Shown here in pieces: positions 14,719 through 22,201 of a DNA stretch of 32,326 nt (positions are counted from its first letter, which is position 1; each line of letters begins with the position of its first letter). The stretch is from Streptomyces ipomoeae 91-03. Lineage in GTDB: Bacteria; Actinomycetota; Actinomycetes; Streptomycetales; Streptomycetaceae. A program made the translations under genes and the position numbers. The stretch is from NCBI RefSeq assembly GCF_000317595.1, contig NZ_AEJC01000624.1, positions 1-32,326 of the forward strand, given 5' to 3'. The notes beneath the pieces were generated by a model that did no database searches, had not been told where the DNA came from, and saw only the letters and a program-made list of their open reading frames with translations.

Positions 14719-16893
14719 ATGACGGAGACCGGGCAGGAAACACCGACGGGCGGCGGCCGGGGCATCGCACCGACGGGCGGCGGGCGGGGCGTCGCACACC
14801 TCGTCTGCGGGCGACGCGCCAAGTGGGCCGTGCTGGTGCTGTGGCTGGTGGTGCTGTTCATCGCGGCGCCGTTCGCGTCGAAACTCACCGACGCCCAGGA
14901 CAATGACGCGGCGTCCTGGCTGCCCGGCTCGGCCGAGTCCACCCAGGTCCTGGAGGTCTCCGAGGGCTTCCGGCCGGAGCAGATCCCGGCGGTGGTCGTC
15001 TACGCCCGCGAGAGCGGCCTCACGGACGGGGACCGGTCGCGGATCGAGGAGGACGTACGGGAGCTCGGACAGCTGCGCGACCACGGAATCATCGGCGCGC
15101 AGACCCGTGGCCCCGTCTACGACCGTGCGACCGACCCGAGGGCCGCCCAGGTCCAGGTGCCGATCACGATGGACGAGAAGGGATGGGAGCGGATCGCGCC
15201 CGCCGTCGACTCGATCCGGGAGGACGTGGGTGAGAGCCGTGGTGGTCTCGCCGTGCACATCACGGGTCCCGGCGGTACGAGCGCCGACTTCTCGGAGGCC
15301 TTCGAGGGCATCGACTCCACTCTGCTGCTGTCCGCGATGGGCGTCGTCATCGTCATGCTCCTGTTCACCTACCGCAGTCCGACGCTCCTCCTGGTGCCGT
15401 TGCTCGCGGTGGTCGTCGCCCTGTTCACGGCCCAGGCCCTGATCTATCTGCTGGCGGAACACGCCGGCCTGACCGTCAACGGGCAGAGCGCGGGCATCCT
15501 CACCGTGCTCGTCTTCGGCGCGGGCACCGACTACGCCCTCCTGCTGGTCGCCCGCTACCGGGAGGAGCTGCGCCGGCACGAGGACCGTCACGAGGCGATG
15601 GCCCTCGCCCTGCACCGGGCGGGCCCGGCGGTCCTCGCCTCCGGCGCCACCGTCGTCCTGAGCATGCTGGTGCTGCTGGTCGCCGAGATGAACTCGACGA
15701 GCGGTCTGGGCCCGGTGGCGGCCATCGGCGTCGCGGTCGCCCTGCTGGCGATGATGACGCTCTTCCCGGCCCTACTGGTGATCTTCGGCCGCTGGATCTT
15801 CTGGCCGGTCGTCCCGCACTTCGGCACGGTCGACCCGACCGAGCGCGGCGTCTGGGCCCGCATGGGCCGTGGCATCGCCCGCCGTCCGCGGAAGATCTGG
15901 GCGGCCACGGCCGTCGTTCTCGCGCTGCTCTCGCTGGGCCTGATCCAGCTGCGCGCCGAGGGCATCGACAACGCGGACGCCTTCACCGGCACACCCGACT
16001 CGATCGTCGGCCAGGAGGTCTCCGCGCGCTATTTCCCGGCGGGCAGCGGCGACCCCCTCGTGATCATCAGCGACCAGGCACAGGCCCGCGAGGTGGGCCG
16101 CGTGGTCGCCGACACCTCCGGGGTCGTACCGGACTCGCTCGGCCTGCCACCGGGTACGAAACCCGCCCACGACGGCAAGGTCCTGTTCGAGGCGACCATG
16201 TCCGACCCGGCCGACAGCGAGGCCGCGAAGGACACCGTGGAGCGGGTCCGGGACGCCGTCCACTCGGTACCGGACGCCGACGCCCAAGTGGGCGGCGGTA
16301 CGGCGGCCCTGCTGGACATGGACGAGGCGACGACCCACGACAACCTACTGATCATTCCGCTGGTGCTGGTCGTGGTCCTGCTGATCCTCGGTGCCCTGCT
16401 CCGCGCCCTGATCGCCCCGCTGCTGCTGATCGGGACGGTGATCCTGTCCTTCACCGCCGCGCTGGGCATCAGCGCGCTCGCCTTCCGGTATCTCTTCGAC
16501 TACGCGGGCGAGTCGACGGACTTCCCGCTCTTCGTCTTCGTATTCCTGGTCGCCCTGGGCATCGACTACAACATCTTCCTGACCACCCGCATCCGCGAGG
16601 AGGCCGCCCACCAGGGCACCCGCCGGGGCGTGGTGACGGGCCTGGCGGCGACGGGTGCGGTGATCACCTCGGCGGGCCTCGTCCTGGCCGGCACGTTCGC
16701 CGCCCTCGGCACCCTGCCCATGGTCGCCTTCGCCGAGATCGGCTTCGCGGTCGCCCTCGGCGTCCTCCTCGACACCTTCGTCGTACGGTCCGTCCTGGTC
16801 ACCGCCCTGTTCCTGGACGTGGGCCCGAAGGTGTGGTGGCCGCACCGGTTGGCGCGTGAGGAGGACAACCCCGGGACCGGCTCAGTGGTATGA
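14719..16893 (+). CDS. MMPL-family (RND-type) membrane transporter
   Basis: A 724-residue inner-membrane protein from ATG 14719, with GGGAG five bases upstream. It has two repeated halves: TM1 near 37-55, a large outer domain to about 205, then five helices; and a second set starting near 395. The proton-relay Asp-Tyr pairs typical of MMPL proteins are visible: GAGTDYALLLVARYREE (Asp near 271) and ALGIDYNIFLTTRIREE (Asp near 616). Members export lipids, antibiotics or other hydrophobic molecules using the proton gradient. The N-terminal tail holds a 27-bp in-frame duplication (14741-14767, 14768-14794) giving PTGGGRG twice. The substrate is unknown. Its stop overlaps a possible ATG of the next gene. 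Confidence 0.92.
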   Translation: MTETGQETPTGGGRGIAPTGGGRGVAHLVCGRRAKWAVLVLWLVVLFIAAPFASKLTDAQDNDAASWLPGSAESTQVLEVSEGFRPEQIPAVVVYARESGLTDGDRSRIEEDVRELGQLRDHGIIGAQTRGPVYDRATDPRAAQVQVPITMDEKGWERIAPAVDSIREDVGESRGGLAVHITGPGGTSADFSEAFEGIDSTLLLSAMGVVIVMLLFTYRSPTLLLVPLLAVVVALFTAQALIYLLAEHAGLTVNGQSAGILTVLVFGAGTDYALLLVARYREELRRHEDRHEAMALALHRAGPAVLASGATVVLSMLVLLVAEMNSTSGLGPVAAIGVAVALLAMMTLFPALLVIFGRWIFWPVVPHFGTVDPTERGVWARMGRGIARRPRKIWAATAVVLALLSLGLIQLRAEGIDNADAFTGTPDSIVGQEVSARYFPAGSGDPLVIISDQAQAREVGRVVADTSGVVPDSLGLPPGTKPAHDGKVLFEATMSDPADSEAAKDTVERVRDAVHSVPDADAQVGGGTAALLDMDEATTHDNLLIIPLVLVVVLLILGALLRALIAPLLLIGTVILSFTAALGISALAFRYLFDYAGESTDFPLFVFVFLVALGIDYNIFLTTRIREEAAHQGTRRGVVTGLAATGAVITSAGLVLAGTFAALGTLPMVAFAEIGFAVALGVLLDTFVVRSVLVTALFLDVGPKVWWPHRLAREEDNPGTGSVV

Positions 16894-16934
16894 AACGTCG
16901 TCCGACAGTGACGTACTGGGGTCTAGGGGGGCCG

Positions 16935-17567
16935 GTGAGCTGGTTCGACAACATCGTGGACAAACTGGAAGACGTCCTGGAGAAGGGTGATCCGGACCTT
17001 CTGTGGGCCCGCTGCATGGAGGCGAGTCACGAGGTCCGCCTCGCCGAGCAGGCACTCCGCGAGGCGGAGGAGAAGCGCGCGGCTGCCAGGGACCGGGCCC
17101 TGGCGGCGGACCTGGCGTCGGCACTCAGGAAGGATCTCCGCAGGGGCAGGAACGTCCTGAGCGTGCTGGACCTGCTGCGCGACGTGGGCGCGGACCACCC
17201 ACACCTGGTCCGCGCCCTGCTCCCGGAGCTCTACGACTGCTGCCTGGGCGTCAACAAGGCGAGCATCTGGGGCCGCGAGATCCTGCGCGCCCTCGGCCGG
17301 ACGACCGACTTCTACGACGATCTCGCCCCCTTGGTCACCGAGACCCTCAGCGACGAGGACGAGGTGGAGGACGTCTTCTCGATGAACGGCCTGGGCATGC
17401 TCCTCGGCGACATCGGCGACACCGCCCTCATGGAGGAGTGGCGCCGGGCCATCCGCTCCTCATCGGACGTCGACGTACGCGAACTCGCCGACGACTACCT
17501 GCCGGAAGACCCCAAGGACGAGGAGGAGGACGGCAAGGACCCCGAGGAGGCGGCGGAACGGGAGTGA
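16935..17567 (+). CDS. Hypothetical helical protein downstream of the MMPL transporter
   Basis: I do not recognise the family. From GTG 16935 (MSWFDNIVDKLEDVL) it has 210 residues; AGGGGGG at 16925-16931 supports this start. An ATG at 16890, overlapping the MMPL stop as ATGA, would add 15 residues. It is soluble and largely alpha-helical. A probable coiled coil lies at about 30-70 (VRLAEQALREAEEKRAAARDRAL). HEAT-like helices follow (LSVLDLLRDVGADHPHLVRALLPELYDC, WGREILRALGRTTDFYDDLAPL). A very acidic tail (DEEEDGKDPEEAAERE) ends it. Tight spacing implies co-transcription with the transporter. Confidence 0.75.
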   Translation: MSWFDNIVDKLEDVLEKGDPDLLWARCMEASHEVRLAEQALREAEEKRAAARDRALAADLASALRKDLRRGRNVLSVLDLLRDVGADHPHLVRALLPELYDCCLGVNKASIWGREILRALGRTTDFYDDLAPLVTETLSDEDEVEDVFSMNGLGMLLGDIGDTALMEEWRRAIRSSSDVDVRELADDYLPEDPKDEEEDGKDPEEAAERE

Positions 17568-17590
17568 CGAGGCGGCGGAACGGGAGTGGG
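17547..17590. repeat. 22-bp tandem duplication across a stop codon
   Basis: GAGGCGGCGGAACGGGAGTG at 17547-17566 is repeated exactly at 17569-17588, a 22-bp period. The first copy codes for the last residues (EEAAERE) and runs into the stop; the second copy lies just behind it. It looks like a recent slippage or duplication event. Confidence 0.85.
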
Positions 17591-17631
17591 GCAGCGGCGG
17601 CTGCACACCGAGGGCCAGGGTGCCGACCACG

Positions 17632-17651
17632 GCGATCGCGACCGCGATCGC
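17632..17651. terminator. Inverted repeat between convergent genes, probable two-way terminator
   Basis: GCGATCGCG (17632-17640), AC, CGCGATCGC (17643-17651) form a 9-bp stem directly next to the rsmB stop codon and 65 bases after the convergent hypothetical gene. There is no U-tract, which is common for Streptomyces terminators. Each arm contains the palindrome GCGATCGC. Confidence 0.5.
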
Positions 17652-19082
17652 TCAGGCGGTACGGCGGATCAGCGCCAGGTACATCGCGTCCGTCCCGTGC
17701 AGATGCGGCCACAGCTGCACATCGGGTCCCTCGCCCAGCTCCGGTACACCCGGCAGCAGCGGCCTCGCGTCGATGACGTCCGCCGCGTCGCCGTACTGCT
17801 TGAGCACGTCCTCGACGACCGCGCGGGTCTCGGCGAGGTGCGGCGAACAGGTCGCGTAACCGACGACGCCCCCGACCCGTACGGACTCCAGCGCGGTCCG
17901 CAGCAGCGCCCGCTGAATCGGCGCGAAGCCTTCCAGGTCCTCGGGCCGGCGCCGCCAGCGGGCCTCCGGCCGGCGCCGCAACGCCCCCAGCCCCGTACAG
18001 GGCACATCCATGAGCACCCGGTCGAAGGCACCCGGCCGCCACGGCGGACGCGTCCCGTCCGCGGCGATCACCTGATACGGCCCGGGGTTGCCGTCGAGCG
18101 CCCTGGCGACCAGCCCGGCCCGGTGCGGCTGCTTCTCGGAGGCGAGGAGTACGGCCCCGCGTTCGGCGGCCAGAGCGGCGAGCAGCGCGGCCTTGCCACC
18201 GGGCCCGGCGCACCCGTCGAGCCAGGCCTTGTCGGGGCCGTCGAGCGGCGCGTTCGCGAGGGCGAGTGCCACAAGCTGACTGCCCTCGTCCTGGACACCC
18301 GCACGGCCTTCGCGTACGGCGTCCACGGCACCCGGCTCCCCGCCCTCGGCGAGCCGCACGGCGTACGGCGACCAGCGCCCCGCCACCGCGGACTCCTCCC
18401 GGAGCAGTTCCTCGGTGGTGGCCCGCCCCGGCCGGGCGACCAGGGTCACCTCGGGCCGCTCGTTGTCGGCTTCGAGCAGTTCCTCGATGCCTGCCCGCCC
18501 GCCGCCGAGCGAGTCCCACAGCGCGGACACGATCCACCGGGGGTGCGAGTGCACGACGGCGAGATGGTCCTCGGGGTCGTCGTCGTAAGGCGGCGCGACG
18601 CGCCGCAACCACCCGTCGAGATCGTCCTGCGCGACCTTGCGCAGCACGGCGTTCACGAACTTGGCACGCCCGTCCCCGAGCACGACCCGCGCGAGGTCGA
18701 CGGAGGCGGACACCGCCGCGTGCGTCGGGATCCGCGTGCCCAGCAGCTGATGCACACCGAGGCTCAGCACATCCAGCACCGGCGGGTCGACCTCGCTCAA
18801 CGGCCGGTCCACGCACTCCGCGATGACCGCGTCGTACGTCCCCTGCCGCCGCAGCGTCCCGTACACCAGCTCGGTCGCCAGCGCCGCGTCCCGCCCGTCG
18901 AACTTGTCGGGCCCCTCCTTCTCCCGGGCCCTGCGCAGCAGCGACGGCAGAACGAGGTTCGCGTACGCGTCCCTCTCGTCCACGGCCCGCAACACCTCGA
19001 AGGCGAGCATGCGGACGGGGTCCTTCTGGGGGCGACGGTACGGCTTCCCCGGCTTACGGGGAGAACGGGACTGCTCACTCAC
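17652..19082 (-). CDS. rsmB: 16S rRNA (cytosine-967-C5)-methyltransferase
   Basis: A 476-residue protein from GTG 19082. An N-terminal NusB-like RNA-binding domain (about 20-155, ARMLAFEVLRAV-like start and FVNAVLRKV) is followed by a SAM-dependent Rossmann domain. The SAM loop is LDGCAGPGGKAALLAAL. The two catalytic cysteines are in MDVPCTGLGALRRRPEARW (motif IV) and GYATCSPHLAETRAVVEDVL (motif VI). It methylates C967 of 16S rRNA by way of a covalent Cys intermediate. It lies downstream of fmt on the same strand, the usual actinobacterial order, though a 262-base repeat-bearing gap separates them here. Confidence 0.95.
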   Translation of the reverse strand: MSEQSRSPRKPGKPYRRPQKDPVRMLAFEVLRAVDERDAYANLVLPSLLRRAREKEGPDKFDGRDAALATELVYGTLRRQGTYDAVIAECVDRPLSEVDPPVLDVLSLGVHQLLGTRIPTHAAVSASVDLARVVLGDGRAKFVNAVLRKVAQDDLDGWLRRVAPPYDDDPEDHLAVVHSHPRWIVSALWDSLGGGRAGIEELLEADNERPEVTLVARPGRATTEELLREESAVAGRWSPYAVRLAEGGEPGAVDAVREGRAGVQDEGSQLVALALANAPLDGPDKAWLDGCAGPGGKAALLAALAAERGAVLLASEKQPHRAGLVARALDGNPGPYQVIAADGTRPPWRPGAFDRVLMDVPCTGLGALRRRPEARWRRRPEDLEGFAPIQRALLRTALESVRVGGVVGYATCSPHLAETRAVVEDVLKQYGDAADVIDARPLLPGVPELGEGPDVQLWPHLHGTDAMYLALIRRTA

Positions 19083-19189
19083 GAAAAAGGTGCTCCGGAT
19101 ATGGGATGCGATGCCATGACCAGCGTACGCCGCGGCAGGGGCGCGCCGAGCGCCGCGATGGGTTCCGGCGCGGGCCTCGGACGAGCCCC

Positions 19190-19329
19190 GGCGTGAACGT
19201 CATCGAAGCGAACCGGCGTGTGTTTCACGGGAACGAACCAATGCGGGCCTCGCGGGCGTGTGCCTCACGGGAACGAACCGGCGTGAACGTCATCGGAACG
19301 AGCCGGCGTGAACCTCATCGGAAACCGAC
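19190..19329. repeat. 25-bp tandem repeat, five copies, between fmt and rsmB
   Basis: Units at 19190-19214, 19215-19239, 19255-19279, 19280-19304 and 19305-19329 share the form GGCGTGaacgTCatCGGAACGA. A 15-base spacer separates copies two and three. Copies two and three form one subtype (GGCGTGTG...TCACGGGAACGA) and copies one, four and five another. The tract fills most of the gap and has no open frame of interest. Confidence 0.8.
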
Positions 19330-19344
19330 GGGCAGTCCGAACGC

Positions 19345-20277
19345 CTAGTTCCCGACGGACTCACCGGAGGTGATCCGCACGCCGCGCGCCCAGTCGGCGG
19401 CCCGCATCGGCTTCTTGCCCTGCGCCTGCACCCAGAGCAGCTCCACGGCGTACGAGCCGGTCCCGACGTACACGTTGTTCTTGCCGACCTCCAGCGCACC
19501 CGGCGCGAGATCGGTCCGCTCGGGCACCGGCACGACGTGGATGAGCTTCAGCCGTTCCCCGCGGAACGTGGTCCAGGCACCCGGCGCGGGTGTGCAGCCG
19601 CGCACCACCCGGTCGACGCGGAGTGCGGGCGCGGCCCAGTCGATCTGGGCGTCCTCAACGGTGATCTTCGGCGCGAGGGTGATCCCCTCGGCGGGCTGTG
19701 GCACCGGCTTCAGCGTCCCGTCCTCGATCCCGTCCATGGTGGCGGCGAGCAGCCCGGCCCCCGCGAAGGCGAGGCGGGTCAGCAGATCCCCACTGGTATC
19801 GGTCGGCCGGACCTCCTCCGTGACGGTCCCGTACACCGGCCCGGAGTCGAGCCCCTCCTCGATGAGGAACGTGGACGCCCCCGTGATCTCGTCCCCCGCC
19901 ATGATCGCGTGCTGCACGGGCGCGGCACCGCGCCAGGCCGGCAGCAGCGAGAAGTGCAGATTGACCCATCCATGAGCAGGCACATCGAGCGCGACCCGCG
20001 GCAGCAGGGCCCCGTACGCGACGACCGGACAGCAGTCGGGCCCGATCTCCCGAAGCCGTGCGAGGAACTCCTCGTCGCGGGGCCGGTTCGGCTTCAGCAC
20101 CTCGATACCGGCCTCCTCCGCCCGCTGCGCCACGGGACTCGCGACCAGCCGCCGCCCCCGTCCGGCCGGCGCGTCCGGCCGCGTCACCACAGCCACCACC
20201 TCATGCCGCCCCGACGCCACCAAGGCGTCGAGAGCGGGAACCGCGACCTCGGGGGTACCAGCGAAGACAAGCCTCAT
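19345..20277 (-). CDS. fmt: Methionyl-tRNA formyltransferase
   Basis: Formylates Met-tRNA(fMet) for initiation, using 10-formyltetrahydrofolate. It has 310 residues from ATG 20277 (MRLVFAGTPE). The N-terminal Rossmann domain starts MRLVFAGTPEVAVPALDAL; the formyl-donor site is VNLHFSLLPAWRGAAPVQHAI, with the catalytic Asn/His, and Asp in TDTSGDLLTRLA. The C-terminal OB-fold tRNA-binding domain begins after DAQIDWAAPALRVDRVVRG. The size is normal. The open frame continues upstream through a G-rich tract, but those residues are low complexity, so the conserved Met is the start. Confidence 0.96.
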   Translation of the reverse strand: MRLVFAGTPEVAVPALDALVASGRHEVVAVVTRPDAPAGRGRRLVASPVAQRAEEAGIEVLKPNRPRDEEFLARLREIGPDCCPVVAYGALLPRVALDVPAHGWVNLHFSLLPAWRGAAPVQHAIMAGDEITGASTFLIEEGLDSGPVYGTVTEEVRPTDTSGDLLTRLAFAGAGLLAATMDGIEDGTLKPVPQPAEGITLAPKITVEDAQIDWAAPALRVDRVVRGCTPAPGAWTTFRGERLKLIHVVPVPERTDLAPGALEVGKNNVYVGTGSYAVELLWVQAQGKKPMRAADWARGVRITSGESVGN

Positions 20278-20344
20278 CAGTGACTGTCGGCCTCTCGGAC
20301 GGAAGTTCGTACACCCCCGCACACGCCATGCGGGACAACGCCCC

Positions 20345-20990
20345 AGTCTATGGCCCCCAACTCCCCAACCAACGCCCGGGCACAACCACCCGCCCCCGAC
20401 ACCCCTCCCCCACCCAACCCCTGCCCCAACCCCCACTCATCCCCCGCACCCACGACTGCCAACCCCAGGCCCAAGCCCCACTACCGCCCCCACACGACCC
20501 ACACTCCGCTTGCCGACCCATACTCCGCTTGCCGGCCCTTGCAACCACACCCCACCTTGCTGAGCCTCGCGACCCACACCCCTCGCCGACCCCCACGACC
20601 CACAACCCACGCACCGACCCCCGCACCCCGCTTGTTGCTCATGGCCCGCAGTCCTATGCCCGTCACCTGCTTCCCGCAGCGCGCCCGACCCCACGCCCTG
20701 CCCCAGCCCCTGCCCCTGCCCCTGCCCCTGCCCCTGCCCCTGGACTGTTGCCCGGCCCTGGCCTCGGCCCCGGCCCCGGATACAGCCACGGCCACGGCTC
20801 CAACAGACGCCCGCTCCCCACGATCGGCTGCCCGCAGCCGCCAACGACGGCGCACCCCCACGGGAAACCCGCACTTGTCAGCCGACTCGCACGGGTGGTG
20901 CGCGGGTGGGCAAACCCGGCAAGCCCAGCCGCAGGCGGGGGCGCACCCTCCCCCACGCGCCCCGCGCATATGCCCCCACGCCCCCACCCC
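20345..20990. other. C-rich, strand-asymmetric tract without a credible gene
   Basis: The gap 20278-21104 (827 bases) holds no gene that I can support. From about 20345 the plus strand is very rich in C runs and poor in G, for instance 20361-20470, so the minus strand carries many runs of three to five G. Short words recur (ACTCCGCTTGCCG near 20505 and 20523). Frames through it translate to Pro-rich or Gly-rich low-complexity sequence. G-quadruplex formation on the minus strand, just upstream of fmt, is likely on composition alone. Confidence 0.6.
20707..20742. repeat. Hexamer repeat (CCCCTG)6
   Basis: CCCCTG is repeated six times without error, preceded by the related words GCCCTG and CCCCAG. 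On the minus strand this is (CAGGGG)6: six runs of four G separated by two bases, a textbook G-quadruplex arrangement and a slippage-prone microsatellite. Confidence 0.92.
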
Positions 20991-21104
20991 GTTACCAGCG
21001 GAGCGAATCCGCGTTGGTCAAGAAAGAGTTGACCACAAAGAGTTGACCATCACGGGCCGCATTCGCGGCACATCCTTTTCAACGCCGGTTCGAGAGGCTT
21101 GTTC

Positions 21105-21707
21105 ATGGCCGACCACGCAACCCACGACGCCCAGGCTCGGGCCAGCCTGCACTTGCTGGTGCGGGACATCGAGCGGGTCCGCCGGCAGGTGGACGCACTG
21201 CGCACGCTGACCGCCCAGTTGGGCAACGTCTACCGCCCGCGCCGCTCCGGCCCCTCCACGGGCTTCGTCGTCTACGGACGCGCCCCCGCCCCGACCGTCC
21301 GCCTCGCCCAGGAGCTGCGGGACAGTGTCGAGACCCTGGTCACGGCGGCCGTGGACTTCGACCGTTCGCTCGGCTTCTCATGGGACGCGGTGGGCTCGGC
21401 CCTGGGGGTGACCAAACAAGCGGTGCACCGCCGCTACGGCGCCCGCCGCGCCGCCGCCCAGGCCGCCCAAGCCGCCCAGGCCGCCGCCACGGAGACCGAG
21501 CGCACGACAGAGCCCCAGGGCACCCGTACGGTCAATGTCGGCTCCGGTATCCCCACGGTCCCGGCCGCCCGCTCCATGCCGCCCCAGATGCCCGCGCAAG
21601 TGCCGACCCAGATGCCCACGCAAATGCCGACCCAGCCGACAGCGGGCAGCCCCACCCTCCGCGACGAAGTGAGACCCACAGCCTTCCCCAGCCCCCGCAA
21701 CGGCTGA
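21105..21707 (+). CDS. Small helix-turn-helix-like protein with MPTQ-repeat tail
   Basis: A 200-residue protein from ATG 21105, with GAGAGG seven bases upstream. The N-terminal half is helical (LHLLVRDIERVRRQVDALRTL), followed by DFDRSLGFSWDAVGSALGVTKQAVHRRYGARR, which reads like a sigma-like or MerR-like helix-turn-helix with the recognition helix TKQAVHRRY. An Ala/Gln stretch (AAAQAAQAAQAAA) and a tail with imperfect four-residue repeats (MPAQVPTQMPTQMPTQ) follow. Such proteins are common in Streptomyces and unassigned; DNA binding is an inference. The gene sits alone, opposite to fmt and priA, next to the IS110 element. Confidence 0.75.
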   Translation: MADHATHDAQARASLHLLVRDIERVRRQVDALRTLTAQLGNVYRPRRSGPSTGFVVYGRAPAPTVRLAQELRDSVETLVTAAVDFDRSLGFSWDAVGSALGVTKQAVHRRYGARRAAAQAAQAAQAAATETERTTEPQGTRTVNVGSGIPTVPAARSMPPQMPAQVPTQMPTQMPTQPTAGSPTLRDEVRPTAFPSPRNG

Positions 21708-21719
21708 CCACCCCCACCG

Positions 21720-21750
21720 ACTGCCTCCCGACTCCCCACCGGGAGGCAGT
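21720..21750 (+). terminator. Terminator hairpin after the HTH-like gene
   Basis: ACTGCCTCCCG (21720-21730) pairs perfectly with CGGGAGGCAGT (21740-21750) around a nine-base loop. It begins 13 bases after the stop codon. No U-tract follows. Confidence 0.8.
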
Positions 21751-21860
21751 CCCATATCGGCGTTCTCCACCGCCACCGCGCCCCGCTGCCGCTCTCCAAA
21801 GCCTCACGGATGACGACCTCGCCGACCGCATCCACGAGCAGGGCACCCCACCGCGCTCCC

Positions 21861-21887
21861 GCGCCCCGCGCCCCGCGCCCCGCGCCC
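21861..21887. repeat. 7-bp tandem repeat (GCGCCCC), nearly four copies
   Basis: GCGCCCC is repeated exactly at 21861-21867, 21868-21874 and 21875-21881, with a fourth copy ending in A. It lies between the HTH-like gene's terminator and the left end of the IS110 element. Confidence 0.85.
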
Positions 21888-21944
21888 ACCGGGGCATCAC
21901 CTCTGACCGACCACCGCAGCCCACACATCCGCAGTCCCCCGTTA

Positions 21945-22200
21945 TGTTTTCCGCGGTCCTGCAAGAGGGCCGCTGGCCTCCGGGCCCGGCATGACTTTTG
22001 CCCCCTGTCGAACGGATGACCTGGGGGGGGTGGTGTCACCGGGCCCGGGAGGTGCCGTCGGAGACGCTGATCAGAGGTCCGGCCACCGCCCGGTCCGGCG
22101 CAATGCCGGACAGCTCGCGGGCGACAGGTCTGCATAACGTGGATGCGCGCGTACGACACCACTGCCAAGGCCAGCACGTTCAACTCCCTTGGAAGGGCGC
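21945..22200 (+). ncRNA. Candidate bridge RNA region of the IS110 element
   Basis: In the IS110 subgroup the guide (bridge) RNA is encoded in the non-coding left end before the recombinase. This stretch fits: it has a 5' hairpin GCGGTCCT-GCAAG-AGGGCCGC (21953-21973, eight pairs including one G-U) and a second perfect hairpin GTCCGGC-GCAAT-GCCGGAC (22093-22111). GC-rich self-complementary words lie between them (CCGGGCCCGG near 21980 and CCGGGCCCGG near 22039). The exact ends, promoter and the target- and donor-binding loops cannot be assigned by eye. Confidence 0.45.
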
Positions 22201-22201
22201 G

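Noticed and set aside
19190..19329. CRISPR-like array or phage attachment site
   Set aside because: 25-bp units abut directly, with no spacers, integrase or tRNA gene nearby.
20350..21104. Possible Pro-rich secreted protein in the C-rich tract
   Set aside because: All frames are low complexity, no ribosome-binding site or codon bias is seen, and the hexamer repeat explains the open frames.
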